Positions 48,001 through 57,735 are shown, counted from the stretch's first letter. The stretch is 64,000 nt of DNA from Onchidella celtica (GCA_963931925.1 OZ007572.1:26805191-26869190); one strand, 5' to 3'. Notes: generated by a model not told the origin, from the sequence alone. Made by a program: numbers and translations.

Positions 48001-51000
48001 GAATGAATCAGAACTGTGAAACAGCTTGATAAGTGCCACAATGCATTTTAAACAAGTGTCAAGGTGTGCGTTTGTTATAACTCTTCTACATCCTAAAAGA
48101 TCTCCAGTTTTTTTTTCAGAAAATGGAGATAAAACAAACAAGAACTAAGGCCGCGATTTGTTCTCAATGTTCTTGCATTATTTTCTTCCAGACTTGTATT
48201 AGTGCCAACAGAGTGCTGGTCCAGGAAGGCATCTATGATAAATTCATTGATGCTGTGGCAAAAGCCATCAAGACACAACTAAAAATTGGAGATGGACTGC
48301 AAGCTGGTACAACAGCTGGTCCTCTGATCAATACCAAGGCAGTGGATAAGGTAAACTGGATTTAACCTTTTCACATTGTGTGGATTGCGGCTCTCACTGT
48401 GCATTCCTTCTTTACAGTGGCTGTTACCCGTGTGCGCACTATTTTGGGGGTGTTTTTGAAAATTCATACAAATATGAAATCTTCCGATGAAGCTGGAGTA
48501 TAATATTGGTATCATTGGAAAGCTTATTCAGAGAAGAATAATGACAATCATATGTTTACAAACACAAAAAACAAAAACAGTATGTGCTATGATATGTGTG
48601 TGTTTTCCGAGGTTGTGCGAGTGGCTGCACCTTGTGGGTGGCCCCATGTGGTGCGTGGTGATGAGAAAAGGCTAAAAAAAAAAGAACAAAGAGAAGAAAA
48701 GAAACAGGGAAAGAGGAATCAAATACTCTTGTTCTTATTTTCCATTTTCTTGTGTCAATATGAATATTTGGGGTGGAAATGTTGCAGATCAGTGCAAAAG
48801 CAATAGATAAGGTAAAATTATATTATAAAGGAAATAAGGTCTCCAATGTAATCATGAAAGGCTTTTTAACCCTCACCCTGCGAAGGGCGTTATACGCTCT
48901 GCACCGGGCGGCAAAAGTCGGCACGGTCAAGCTGACCATGCAGCGCGCATGCCGGATTTTCACGTGTTGAGTCACTGACCTCTTTGAGACGTAACCACCG
49001 GCTTATTGCTCACTGAATCTCTTCTAAATCAAAGGCATTGTGACATGAACATGTTAATCAATGAACCACTGGTCGGAATCACAAAGACTAAGCTTTCAAA
49101 GGATCTCCCCACGCTATCAAAAGGTGTAATATCGACATGCGAATCTGTTTGCTCAATAAATTTGCAATATTATCATTTTCTCACAAGCTGACCACCATCT
49201 AGAGTTGTCTGTATCTAAGAAGCAATCAGAAACAAGCTCTGAAACGATCTTTGCCCCAAATGCCCACATTGGTTCATTAGTATGTGTCAATCAGGATGAA
49301 ACCATTTGTTTAGGGCTTGGGGAGCGTGGCTAGTGATCATGCTTTGTTCTTAAGAAAAGTACAGCTGTCAGTTTAGTTTCATAAGTCAGATCATTGGTTA
49401 GAGACTTACAGACAAAGGTTTCGCTGGTTAATCCATTATCAAGCGTGATAAAATATAGCAGCGAATGTTTTCTTACCAATCAATAAAAACCGAGCCATGT
49501 GGACAGCAGTAGTGTGGTCATCGTGCATCAGCAAGGGTCAGTTCGACCCAGGCACGATTCTCCGTGAGTAAGGTCACTGACCGGACAGTGGGCTTTGAGT
49601 GTCGGTCGCGAGGTGAGCGTTAACTGCTGAGCTTTAGATTCTACAAATTATCATATTATTCATAGAAAGACATAAAGGTTTATGTGGGCATTTTTTAAAA
49701 GGTCTTGACATTTGCTCTGTTCTTAATACTTATTGCTGCTTTTGGGCTGCAGCTGAATTGAACAGAAGAAGGTGTTCTGGTATTTTGAGCGAAAAAAAAA
49801 AAGACATTTTCTTCAAGTAGAATTAAAAAGCATGACAAGAAATTTCGTTCTGCGCCTCAGTTTACATATTGGTGACCGAAACTCAACTTTTAAAAATCAC
49901 ATCTGTGTGTTCCCCGAGTCAGCGGGTGAACTTGCGTATTTAAAGCAACAACTGGAAGAGAAGAAATAGGGGAAGAGGAACCAAATGCCTTTGTTCTTAT
50001 CTTTTTTGTATTACTGTACCATCTAGGATTATAGTTTGATAACCTGGAGACTATTTTCTCACTTTTTGAAAAAAATGGTTGTGCAAACAGTTAATAGAAA
50101 CTTGCAGAGATGAAAAGTAATGGAATCAGCTAGGCTTTTATGTGGCATGTTTGTTTGTGGATACATTGCTCTGAAAAATGATTATGCAGAGAACAAATAA
50201 TTGTGAAGCTGTGGATTTTCTTCAGAACTTTTAACTTTAAGGGTCTAAGGGTTAATTATCAGCCCAGCTTAATTATCAATAGTTTTCAGTTTCATAACTT
50301 CAGAAAAATGCTGAGCCTAAAGTGTTTCTGAATGATAGTCAGTAAAATTCTTGCTGTATGAGATAAATTTAAATAGAAAAGTAATTTTCTTGGCTTGTGC
50401 TTGGTGGCTAAAAATCATAATTGTACTGAAAAAGCACTTTTGTTTGTTTGTTTTTTTCATGTGTATTTGGCTCATTCTTTACCCAATAGGTAATAACTGC
50501 GAAGAAAATTTGATATTGGTCATAATTTTTAGTAAATTTTTGTGCTTTTTTTTGTTGGTAAACAACTTCAATTTCTTTAGAATATCAAAGTGCCAAAGGA
50601 GAAATTATTTATTGCAGGTGGAGGGCATGGTAAAAGATGCCATTGGCGATGGTGCCAAAGTTGTCTGTGGAGGTTGCCGAGAGGACCGGCCAGGTACCTT
50701 CTACCAGCCTACTCTTCTTACTAATGTCAGCACAGACATGCTAGTCATCAAGGAGGAGATTTTTGGACCAGTGGTGGCAGCTGTCAAGTATGTGGTTTGC
50801 TGCCATATTTTTTTTTACTCTTTATCATTTACTTCAAAATTTTACAAATTACACTTGCCAAAAACAGAAAAAAACTGTTCTGTGAATAGAAGCAGTCAGA
50901 GATTCAGCATTTCTTCAAATTATGGAGTCAAAAGTTTTTTAAAAGGAAGTTTTCACTAGCTGGGATTTCTTTATATACAATGATAGAACCTGAAGATTCT

Positions 51001-52571
51001 GAATTTGTGTCTAAATTTGATACTTACACAAACTAGTTCTGAAAAATATTTGTGGCCTTGTAGTTTTTTGTTAGGAAAAATGGTTCTTAATGTCAAATAA
51101 AAACGTCTAGTGTCGATTAGTTTTCTGTACTGTGGGAGGCAGAGAATGTGCGTGGTTTCTTTAAGGCAATCTAAAATAACAAAATTGAGGGAGACTTTTT
51201 TTTTGTCTGTGTGTGTCTCACATTACAATACAGTGGTGTCTTTCGAATGGTCACACCATTGTATCTGTGAGTTTGGAGAAGCAAGAGACTCACTCTTTTG
51301 CTGCCGATAATGTCTTTACTAAGCTTTTTTGCAAAATTGAAACTGCACAAAAACAACTCTTTGAAGACGAAAGTAGACAAATCTTGCAGTCTTTTGTGGA
51401 CAAAAGTGTCAAATGCCAAAAATGGTTTGGTTTTTTTTTTAGGCTAAAAAAATTGAAATTATGACACCTTTCCCCTTAGACATCATGTGCAATATAACCA
51501 GGTTTTTGCTTATTTCAGTGGACTGATGTTAATCAATGTATATAACTGATTGCTGTCTTCAGGTTTAAGACTGAGGAAGAAGCCCTTGCAGTGGCAAATA
51601 GTGTCAGTTCAGGACTGGCAGGTAAGATGAAATTTTTCATTTATATATACGTATTTATTACTGTGTGTTTCTACCCATCTGACCTTGGTTTTGAAATTCT
51701 TACAGGTGGCACCAAAAGCAATTAAAATTTGGTTTGCAGATCGTCACTACTCTACGCTAATGGCATAAGTCATTTGGACACTTTTGAGATATTAAGAAAA
51801 AACTATTTCTTTTCCTGTCATTTGGTGACTTATGCCACTGGGATTTTATGGGATCATTACATTTTCCTTTTGGTGTATTTCATTTTCTATAATATAATCT
51901 GATAGCCCTTATGCTCAAGAATGCAATAAACCATCAGTCACCTTTTGGCATGAATCTGAAAATATGTCCTTATCGTAGAGCAGTAACAAAATGTTGAAAT
52001 TCCTGGACACGGACTAAGTAAATGGAAATGCAATACTTCCAATGTTTAATGTTTAAAATACAGCATGGCTGTGGTCATGTACTATCTATTTATGTGCTAG
52101 ACAGTCTTTTTTCAAAATAGAAATATTCAATAAAGATGTATGGAGATGTCCTGAAACAGACTGGTGAACTGATTGGTTTGATGATAAGAAGAATGATTGT
52201 TTTATAAGACCAACCCTTTTTTATCTGGGACGTCACTTTAAAATGTCAAAAAACATGATTTAGGCAATTTTGTTTTGGCATGATGGTATTATTATAACTT
52301 TGGGAGGATTTGCATTTCTGAAGTTCTGCACTTGCCCTTATTTTTTATTGCAGCTTATTTCTACACATCGGACATTGCTCAGGCTTGGAGGGTATCTGAG
52401 CAGCTGGAGTATGGCTTAATTGGGGTCAACGAGGGTCTCATTACAGCCGTAGAGTCAACATTTGGTGGTTGGAAAGAGTCAGGCCTGGGGAGAGAAGGGG
52501 GCAGATATGGCATAGATGAATATTTGGAAAAGAAGAATATCTGCTATGGTGGTATCCAGCCAAAAATCTAA
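32280..52571 (+). CDS. ALDH5A1: Succinate-semialdehyde dehydrogenase, mitochondrial (11 coding exons)
   Basis: It oxidises succinate semialdehyde to succinate with NAD+ in the mitochondrial matrix, the last step of GABA breakdown. Coding exons: 32280-32448, 33631-33752, 34030-34113, 35048-35218, 36437-36553, 37285-37428, 45313-45456, 48192-48350, 50618-50787, 51563-51621, 52354-52571. All introns are GT-AG and phases match, giving 518 residues (human about 535). Visible motifs are TPWNFP (181-186), Lys207, GSTVVG (263-268), general base Glu285 in MELGG, nucleophile Cys319 in GQTCIS and EEIFGP (416-421). Arg192 and Arg313 correspond to the human substrate-binding arginines. ATG 32280 follows the acceptor by 9 bp and gives a basic, acid-free presequence ([17 protein letters not shown]). 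ATG 32346 would give 496 residues without it. The reading is open to the acceptor, so an upstream coding exon is possible. Confidence 0.95.
33631..33752 (+). CDS. ALDH5A1: ALDH5A1 exon 2
   Basis: Between acceptor TTTTATAG and donor AAG|GTCAGA. It encodes [20 protein letters not shown] through [10 protein letters not shown], the N-terminal helix region of the NAD-binding domain. 122 bp, start phase 1 and end phase 0. Confidence 0.95.
34030..34113 (+). CDS. ALDH5A1: ALDH5A1 exon 3
   Basis: 84 bp, phase 0-0, acceptor CTTTGCAG, donor AAT|GTAAGT. It encodes [20 protein letters not shown] and the LATLITLEN end. A diverged copy of its last 45 bp lies downstream at 34439-34483. Confidence 0.95.
34430..34489 (+). 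pseudogene. Partial duplicate of ALDH5A1 exon 3 with donor site
   Basis: 34439-34483 reads [15 protein letters not shown] against exon 3 [15 protein letters not shown], with 36 of 45 bases identical. A donor-like GTAGGT follows directly. An AG at 34428-34429 would make a 54-bp open, phase 0-0 cassette (34430-34483), but the polypyrimidine tract is poor. It is most likely a decayed local duplication. Confidence 0.7.
34646..34901 (-). mobile_element. MITE in ALDH5A1 intron 3, 16-bp perfect TIRs
   Basis: It starts ATATCATCACTGCTCT and ends AGAGCAGTGATGATAT. The 256-bp body, read on the minus strand, matches 51739-51987 in intron 10 over its whole length (TTTCTTTTCCTGTTATTTGG, CTGATAGCCCTCATGCTCA). 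No ORF. Confidence 0.75.
35048..35218 (+). CDS. ALDH5A1: ALDH5A1 exon 4
   Basis: 171 bp, phase 0-0. Acceptor TCTTCAG, donor CCT|GTAAGT. It encodes [20 protein letters not shown] through [11 protein letters not shown], ending inside the conserved TPWNFP motif. Confidence 0.95.
36437..36553 (+). CDS. ALDH5A1: ALDH5A1 exon 5
   Basis: 117 bp, phase 0-0. Acceptor CAACAG, donor GAG|GTGAGT. It encodes [20 protein letters not shown] and [19 protein letters not shown], with the NAD-contacting Lys207 and the substrate-binding Arg192. Confidence 0.95.
36943..37154. mobile_element. TTAA-bounded MITE with internal hairpin, intron 5
   Basis: It starts TTAACTCCTTGACTG and ends CAGTAAAGGAGTTAA, giving 15-bp ends with one mismatch that include TTAA, the piggyBac-type target. 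Inside, 36957-36989 is a perfect 16-bp hairpin (GATTTTAGGATGCACA, 1-nt loop). Confidence 0.5.
37285..37428 (+). CDS. ALDH5A1: ALDH5A1 exon 6
   Basis: 144 bp, phase 0-0. Acceptor TGCCCAG, donor AAG|GTATGC. It encodes [20 protein letters not shown] through [13 protein letters not shown], with the GSTxxG Rossmann motif. Confidence 0.95.
37535..37830. mobile_element. hAT-like relic in intron 6, sister of 5404-5934
   Basis: It begins CAGTGTTTCTCAACC and shares GCATCTGTTAAG-T-GATGTTT, AATCCGAGC and CAGTTTATCTATG with the 5.4 kb copy. It lacks the nested 195-bp insert. The right end is lost just before the following SINE. Confidence 0.65.
37833..38121 (+). mobile_element. tRNA-derived SINE, copy 5, in ALDH5A1 intron 6
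   Basis: The head has AGTAGCCTAGAGGCAAGGTGC and the B box GGTTCGATTCC (about 37890-37900). The body contains the AAAAACTCGGAAGGGCCATG segment and GAACAGGCCGCTGCCCGGGC. It lies in sense orientation relative to the gene. Confidence 0.85.
38122..38262 (+). repeat. Dispersed repeat with LINE-like 3' stem, copy of 11185-11300
   Basis: ACTCCAGTTGTAACTGAGCT then GCAAATTTCCCAAACGGGATTAAAGAAGTATACAAA. Adjacency to the SINE may be chance, since the other SINE copies lack this segment. Confidence 0.5.
38440..38637. repeat. Direct-repeat modules at the P-element target, left side
   Basis: Two modules share GGCCATGCAT-TTTACATACATTTACAT-AGCC and GATGTA-GTT-AGA. The same module continues right of the P element (about 42790-42901), so the element sits within a degenerate tandem repeat. 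Confidence 0.65.
39162..42641 (-). pseudogene. P-element transposase with THAP domain, one internal stop
   Basis: Two minus-strand exons, 42641-42523 and 41571-39162, join in phase across GT-AG sites (AAG|GTCAGT; TTTCTCAG|A). Exon 1 gives the first half of a THAP zinc finger (WCSAINC...[11 protein letters not shown]). Exon 2 supplies CKRWV, CANHF and DAIPTLF, completing the C2CH layout. Candidate catalytic acids are visible in [14 protein letters not shown] and QDCVENLFS, matching the D-D-E order of P transposase. The frame has 843 codons but is broken by TAA at codon 509 (40166-40164), between the second Asp and the Glu; translation then continues in the same frame to 39162. The His/Gln/Pro/Ala-rich start of the unspliced ORF (up to 41786) is intron. 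Confidence 0.85.
41572..42522 (-). other. Transposase intron with trinucleotide repeats
   Basis: It holds (TTG)n at 42003-42180, CTG/TTG repeats at 41620-41745 and TAGATC clusters at 42292-42440. ORFs of Leu, Cys or Gln runs here come from triplet repeats. Confidence 0.75.
42739..42950. repeat. 163-bp tandem unit with intact version of the P target site
   Basis: TTTGCATGTAAATAC starts units at 42739 and 42902; the second is cut off near 42950. The junction between units reads GTGTGTCATTG|TTTGCATG, the unoccupied form of the P-element target. Confidence 0.75.
42961..44646 (-). mobile_element. 5'-truncated LINE with (TTATC)n tail
   Basis: Read on the minus strand, the reverse-transcriptase ORF is followed by about 190 bp of 3' UTR. 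It closes with AATTTCCTTGTACAAGG (stem at 42992-43003), AATAAAATT and (TTATC)n ending at 42961. This is the classical 3' layout of L2/CR1/Rex1-type LINEs. No target duplication was found. Confidence 0.75.
43220..44575 (-). pseudogene. Non-LTR reverse transcriptase, uninterrupted but 5'-truncated
   Basis: A 451-codon open frame starts inside the protein; [10 protein letters not shown] lies in the same frame upstream. RT blocks in order are KASGPDNI (block 1), [12 protein letters not shown] (motif A with catalytic Asp), [20 protein letters not shown] (B), [10 protein letters not shown] (C, FADD), [13 protein letters not shown] (D) and KYLGITID (E). The thumb/linker follows to [10 protein letters not shown]. 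The endonuclease is absent, so it cannot retrotranspose alone. The lack of internal stops suggests a fairly recent insertion. The clade (CR1/L2/Rex1) is inferred. Confidence 0.85.
45313..45456 (+). CDS. ALDH5A1: ALDH5A1 exon 7
   Basis: 144 bp, phase 0-0. Acceptor TTTTTCCAG, donor CAG|GTAAGA. It encodes [20 protein letters not shown] through CKFRCTGQ, with catalytic base Glu285 and substrate Arg313. The preceding intron is 7.9 kb because of nested transposons. Confidence 0.95.
45554..46846 (+). pseudogene. Non-LTR reverse transcriptase C-terminal part with C2H2 finger
   Basis: The frame opens at KAFDTV, so motif A lacks its first Asp. Motif B ([20 protein letters not shown]) and motif C ([10 protein letters not shown]) follow, then [29 protein letters not shown] and [13 protein letters not shown]. 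The C-terminal finger [21 protein letters not shown] fits C-x2-C-x12-H-x3-H. About 430 codons without a stop; inactive because of the 5' truncation. The clade was not determined. Confidence 0.85.
45554..46992 (+). mobile_element. 5'-truncated LINE with 13-bp target duplication, intron 7
   Basis: TACTATATTTAAA flanks both ends exactly (45541-45553 and 46993-47005). The 3' end is a short UTR, TCATCATCATACCTGATGG and an (ATT)n tail. The 5' end breaks inside the reverse-transcriptase domain. It lies in sense with ALDH5A1. Confidence 0.9.
47006..48191. other. Intron 7, remaining part
   Basis: AT-rich intron with no recognised repeat or ORF. Confidence 0.4.
48192..48350 (+). CDS. ALDH5A1: ALDH5A1 exon 8
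   Basis: 159 bp, phase 0-0. Acceptor TTCTTCCAG, donor AAG|GTAAAC. It begins with the active-site loop [11 protein letters not shown] (nucleophile Cys319) and ends [11 protein letters not shown]. Ser321 occupies the place of human Cys342. Confidence 0.95.
48351..50617. other. ALDH5A1 intron 8
   Basis: 2.3 kb. TTAACCCTCACCCTGCG at about 48869 and AAGGGTTAA near 50249 resemble piggyBac-type ends but the pairing is weak. No coding sequence is supported. Confidence 0.4.
50618..50787 (+). CDS. ALDH5A1: ALDH5A1 exon 9
   Basis: 170 bp, start phase 0, two bases left for the split Lys codon. Acceptor TATTGCAG, donor CAA|GTATGT. It encodes [20 protein letters not shown] through [15 protein letters not shown], with the conserved EEIFGP cofactor-domain motif. 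Confidence 0.95.
51563..51621 (+). CDS. ALDH5A1: ALDH5A1 exon 10
   Basis: 59 bp microexon-like segment encoding [19 protein letters not shown]. Acceptor GTCTTCAG, donor CAG|GTAAGA. Phases 2 to 1 agree with both neighbours. Confidence 0.93.
51739..51987 (+). mobile_element. MITE in ALDH5A1 intron 10, sister of 34646-34901
   Basis: The ends TCGTCACTACTCTACG and CGTAGAGCAGTAAC form worn TIRs. The body matches the intron 3 copy in the opposite orientation. It has several extra substitutions, so it is older or from another subfamily. Confidence 0.7.
52354..52571 (+). CDS. ALDH5A1: ALDH5A1 exon 11 (terminal)
   Basis: Acceptor TATTGCAG. It encodes [40 protein letters not shown] and [20 protein letters not shown], ending GGIQPKI and TAA (52569-52571). 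Thr477 stands where human has the substrate-binding Ser498. Confidence 0.95.
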
Positions 52572-54106
52572 AGTTGCCAAGTACTGTAAGGTTTGTGGTT
52601 GACGAATTCACACTCCTAGCAAAGCCCAGCTTGCTTCAGTGATCTGTTAAACCAAATGTTATTGTATTACTGTGTCAGCCTTATTCAAGCTGTCAGCTGA
52701 GTCAGTATAAGTCAGTATTGTGTAATTCTGTTGTATATAAGCTAAAATGGTGTAATGATATTTATATACAGAATTTCTCTTTTCACTCTAAATGGTAACA
52801 TTTTTCGAACTATGAAGTATTAATCCGAGGAGTTTCTTTGAATTAATGAATTAATTTCTTTTGCCAAATACTTCACTTGCAATGTTTTTGATAAGTGAGT
52901 TTCCGTCATGAGGATTGCATCACACATTTTTCCTGTATCACATTGTGAATCCCACAGATTTCTTTGAATTAATTTTACTTGCCATCTGGATTTTGCGTAT
53001 GTGTCACATTTTTTGCTGAATCGTGAATACTACAGTTTCTGCGCATTAATTTTACCCAGCGTACAGATTTTGCATATGGTGTTTTTAATAGTTGAATTTC
53101 CAACTGGAATATTGGGTCACATTTTGTAACTTTGTGATATTGCAGGATGCATAGCTTGACTGTCCTATGGAAACATTTTAAAGTATTTTATGCCCACAAA
53201 TGTATGCCAATGTTTTACAAACAAAAACTGCTGATGTACAGTGCAATCCTATTATCTCAACATCAGTGGGACCGCCTGACTTGCGTCGAGTAAAGAGAAT
53301 TGAAATAGCAGATTAGTGGTGGACGACAAAAAATAAAAAAAGCCGGGGAGATCAAACACCATTATGGGGAAAGTGTCCAATAGATAAAGCAATTATGTCC
53401 CTTTTTATTTTATTATCGGCATACTGTTACCCGTTTCTCCATTATCATTGTTGTGTGGAGCAGTTGCGTGGCAAAGATTTGCCGATATCGGTGAAATGCT
53501 GTAGCTATACATCAAATGCGCAGTGTTTTACTATTTCTTTTTAACCACGACCTGGCTGTTTCTTCAGAAGTGATGATACAGCTACACACACTGTACGGCA
53601 GTTAACCAAGTGATCTAGGTCAAGGCCTAGTATCAACGGTGCACGAATGTTTTGTGAAAAAAAAAAACTCAGTCTGTAGTACTCTGTACTTTTACTGCCA
53701 TGCACTGATGCATGGCACTTTCCACACTTGCATTGCTGAAGCCAAGGGCCATCCTCTGTGTCCACACATCCCCTCTCCTACCTCTCCCCACCAGACCGCA
53801 TAAAGAAATAACAAGGTCATATATGCGGGGAGTTGCGTGGGCATTTTCGGTAGCACAGTAGTACATCTAGTGCACTTTTGCTCTGGTTGGCATGAAATAA
53901 ATGTCGGTATAAGAGGAAAGAATTGGAATAACACGTCCAGTTAGGGGGAAATATCTAGTAGCATTAAAGAAGGAACAGGTTGGGACTTAAAAACTGTGTC
54001 AAGTTACCCAGAATGTCGACAAAAGCCATGTCAAGATAAATGGATTGGACTGTATTACTATTACAAGAGCTAGTAATTATATTAGTCCATTGTAAAATTA
54101 AATAAA
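52572..54106 (+). other. Probable ALDH5A1 3' UTR
   Basis: No ORF. AATAAA hexamers occur at 53896-53901 and 54101-54106 (a third, distal one at 57156-57161). Between about 52830 and 53110 an imperfect repeat of about 95 bp recurs (GATTTCTTTGAATTAATTTTAC-like). UTR extent is inferred from the stop codon and the hexamers only. Confidence 0.5.
53896..53901 (+). promoter_or_regulatory. Candidate polyadenylation signal
   Basis: AATAAA 1.3 kb after the ALDH5A1 stop, followed by GT-rich sequence (ATGTCGGTAT). A second AATAAA lies at 54101-54106. Confidence 0.4.
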
Positions 54107-55184
54107 GGTAAGCAGAAGCTTTTCTTAGTATTAATTAGATCCATAAATTTCTATGTCTCCCCTGTTCCCCATTGTAAAATTGGCAGTGTATTTTAAGTGA
54201 ACTTGAGAAAGACTGTAAGAATTGAGCCTATCAGTGAAAAGTCAGTGACTCATCAGTTGTTCATAGAAGCAGGGTTTCCATCCAGTCTTTCCACAATTGC
54301 CATTTTGATGAGAAAAAGTTGCTGCGGGTGGCTAAACAGCACAGTGGTGCATGGCAGTGAATGAGAGAGATCAGGCAGTGTAAAATGCAGCCTGACAGGG
54401 AAGCAAATACTGCTGCTTTTTTTATATTTTTTATGTGATGTTTGAACTGTAATCAAAGTCGGCATTAGAGTTTCCATTCTGCATATATGCTATAACTTTG
54501 GAGAAGCGGAGTGTGGTTCTTTGTCACAGTGTGTTGTGAAAATATTTGTGCTCACTCATTTGTCATAGTAAAGTTTTAGCTAGGTTATATTTGTCAGTTT
54601 AGTAGGTCAGATGAGCTGATTTGATTGAAATACCATGGTCCAGTGGCATAATGCGGGGGTGCCATAAGGATAGTTGTACCAGGCGCAAATTTCTTAGGGG
54701 CGCAAATTTAAAAAGAAAAAAATATATTACAAATAATGAATGAAAAAGCCCCGCCCTCCCTCTCATCTCACATAGAAAATCTCCCAATGTTCGAACATTC
54801 TACAGAGTTTTTCAACATGGTGGGACAAATGATGCCAAGTGCTAACAGCCTATGCATCAGGGGGCATGCAACACCTTGCCCTGCTCTGGACGGCAGCCCA
54901 TGCTATGCCACCGCCATGGTCAGAGACATCGTATTGTGCCATAAAATTTTAGTTGGGTGCTGGAGGTCTTCTATTTTGGGACCCCAGGTGGATCTGTGAT
55001 CAGTTGTATGTCTTTAAAGTGAAATCGTTAGAGGCACCTTTACATTCAAGATATTTGGGAAGTGTTTTGTACATCCCTACCACTTACCCTTAACCTGCAC
55101 CTAATCTATCTCTAACCCTACCATTTACCCCAGAGAAACCAGAAAACAAAAAGAAAATGTTGAGACCATCTGCAAAGGATTGTA
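54107..55184. other. No gene seen
   Basis: GTCCAGTGGCATAATGCGGG near 54639 resembles a hAT-type left end, but no partner end was found. Confidence 0.35.
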
Positions 55185-55353
55185 AAGCTGTGTTTTCATG
55201 TGTACCCAAATGGAAAAGTCAAAAAGCTTTCAAGTACTGAAATAGGAATCCGCCATATCCGTACATGTGGAAACACTTTTTCTTTTGACTACTTGATGGA
55301 TTTTTGCCGTTTCTGTTACTGTTTCCATTTCCGTACATATGAAAATACAGCTT
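55185..55353. mobile_element. MITE of the AAGCTG family, copy 2
   Basis: AAGCTGTGTTTTCATGTG at the left and CATATGAAAATACAGCTT at the right. Internal CCGTACATGTGGAAA and GTTTCCATTTCCGTAC segments repeat the TIR pattern. See 8470-8668. Confidence 0.7.
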
Positions 55354-55619
55354 AAGCGTTCCAAATGGTCAGGACACAAGGAACTCTTTCCAAATATTTT
55401 GCGGCTCGTAATGTTGTTTGGGGGATATTGTCACAATGTGATGAAAGTGCTGAATAGTATTAATTTTCATGTTGATTTATTTTTTTAAATGAAAGAACAT
55501 TTTGAATGTAAAGGAAAAGATGTAATTGACTATCAAATTAACGTTATTTATGTTGTTAAACCACATTGTTATTACTGTAAATGATTATAAACTTACACAC
55601 GTACCCAGATTTGCCTGGG

Positions 55620-55975
55620 ATTACGTACTACTCCTCCCTTTCCCTCCTTCTGTCCTTCCTTTCTCCTCCCTTCACTTTCCTCTCTCCTTCCTTTCCCCTG
55701 TCCTTCTCTTCCTTTCCCTCCTTCCTTCCCTTCTTTTCCTCTTCATGCCTCCTCCCTCTACTCTTTCCATCCCTGCCCTTCCTCTATCCTCTGGCTTCCC
55801 CTTTCCCCTCCCTTTCCTTCCTTCTCTACCTCTCCTCTTCACCCTTTCCCCTCCATTCTTTCCTCTCATCCCGTCCTCTGCTTCCCACTCCCTCTTTCAC
55901 CTTCTCCCTCTCCCCCCGACCCCCCTTTTCTCCTACCCTTTCTCCTCTTCTTCCCCTACCCCCTGTAAAGTCCAT
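55620..55975. repeat. Polypyrimidine (CCTTCC)n-like tract
   Basis: About 350 bp of almost pure C/T on the + strand. It creates long Ser/Pro/Leu-rich ORFs (up to 159 codons) and an Arg/Glu/Gly ORF on the other strand; none is a gene. Confidence 0.95.
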
Positions 55976-55984
55976 AGATGCTTA

Positions 55985-57735
55985 GCTACTGTAATAATTA
56001 AGTGAGCTGTTGTTGACGTTTACTCATGCAAAAACTGTCATCTTCCTAATGGTTGTGAATGAGCTCAGAAATAATGCCATATAAGCAATATACAGCACAC
56101 ATATTGTTATTAAGTAAATATTATTGTTTGCTACTTCTTTGATGTTAAATTTGGTGTCACATTTTTTGTTGTTGTTTTTTTGTTTTCTTTTTATCTCTAT
56201 TTTAACCTGTTGTGATAATCAGATGATGAAGGTGTGGAGGGTACTTTTCAAATTGTAATTTCTTTTTGTAATACGGAGAACAGTATTTCAAAATGTTCTT
56301 AAGATGAAATTAAACTAGCTTTATTTTTCTCTGTTCAAGTTAAATTTGAAGTTGAAGAGAATACTCTTATACAGTATATTCTCTGAGATGAGTATATCTG
56401 GTTTCACAAATACCCCATACACTTTCAAATCGTCGCTATGCTGCAAGACTTCCGTAACTAACATTTTTGGCCAAATCACTTTTTTCGTTCTTTGGGTCTG
56501 AAAATCAATGGCGTACCTTGTGTCAAAAGCTTGTGGCTCAATTCCTAATAACGATATTGCAATAATCAAGTCCATTGTCTTTAGAATTTGCTGGCAGCAA
56601 TAAGCCAAAGAAAATCCGTTTTTTTTGGCTCTCCTGTAAAATATTCGAAATGTTAATTACGGGAGTCTTGCATTATAGCAACGAAATGATGTAATTCTTT
56701 TGACATAATCGCCAATAAAATGATAAATTAGTATGAAAATGTCCATGCCATTCCTAAGTTTGTCAGAATGCTTGGCCATTTTCGCATGTTTTGCATGATA
56801 TATGCTATTGGTTTGAGAGAGATTAAAACATTCTATTGTGTTTAGTGAAATTATTACTGTCTAATGGTGTGATTTTATGAAGTACATGTATAATATAAGA
56901 TAAGCGATTTTCTTGTGCATGAAACTTCTTAATTGTGTAGGTTACATGTCAGATAGCTCAAAAACATGTTCATAAATCCTGTATGTTTTGGATAAATGTT
57001 AGGAAATGAGTGTGACCTGATTGTATTATCTGTATTGTAGCTCAGTTTCCCTGTTGTAGGGTATGTTTTTCTTCACACGCCAGCTCTGGCCACACCATGT
57101 TTCCAAAGGACTGCTGATGGAGTTTATAATATTCTAGCACAATTTGGACGGCATGAATAAAGTCCCAGAAATTAATATTTATCGTGAAATTTTGTCCACG
57201 CATTCATTTTTTGAAGTCTCCGTGTGGATGCAGAAAGCCGTCTTCAGTGTTCTGGTGTGATGTTTGTGGTAAGAATGGGCTTAAGTGAGACAGTGGCATT
57301 TATTTGGGTAAGACGTGCCGTGATCTGTTCAGGTCCTCTGGGATCATCCCTAAAATAACTTACGCTCAGGGAATGGATGGGGGGGGGGCGGGGCGGGCTG
57401 TTTGGGGGCGCCCAGCATGATGACAACCGTATAAAGTGGAGAGGGCTGGGGGGGGGGGGGGAAGGGGTGAGTGCGCATCGGAGGGTGAGGGAAGGGGAGA
57501 ATTTTAGGCTTAGCATACAATGTGGATAGTGTATTACATGTATATGGGTGAAGTTGTGAAGCGTACGCACGCTTTTCAGTTGCAGTAGCCAGTAATGAAT
57601 TAAAAGGCTCGGTATTATTTATATATTTTCTTTTGGAGGAAATATGTTGTAGGAATACATGGGGTACATGTCAAAACCAAATACAAGGTATATAATGTTT
57701 CTAATGAGGAATCTTTGTTTCCCGAGGATGTCAGC
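55985..57735. other. No gene seen
   Basis: AT-rich with a G-run cluster at 57380-57465. AATAAA at 57156-57161. Confidence 0.4.

Noticed and set aside
48869..50260. piggyBac-like element between TTAACCCTCACCCTGCG and AAGGGTTAA
   Set aside because: The two ends match for only about 8 bp, which is too little to claim TIRs.
55526..56005. 159- and 134-codon Ser/Pro/Leu-rich ORFs
   Set aside because: They lie on a polypyrimidine tract, overlap in two frames and have no domain; composition alone explains them.
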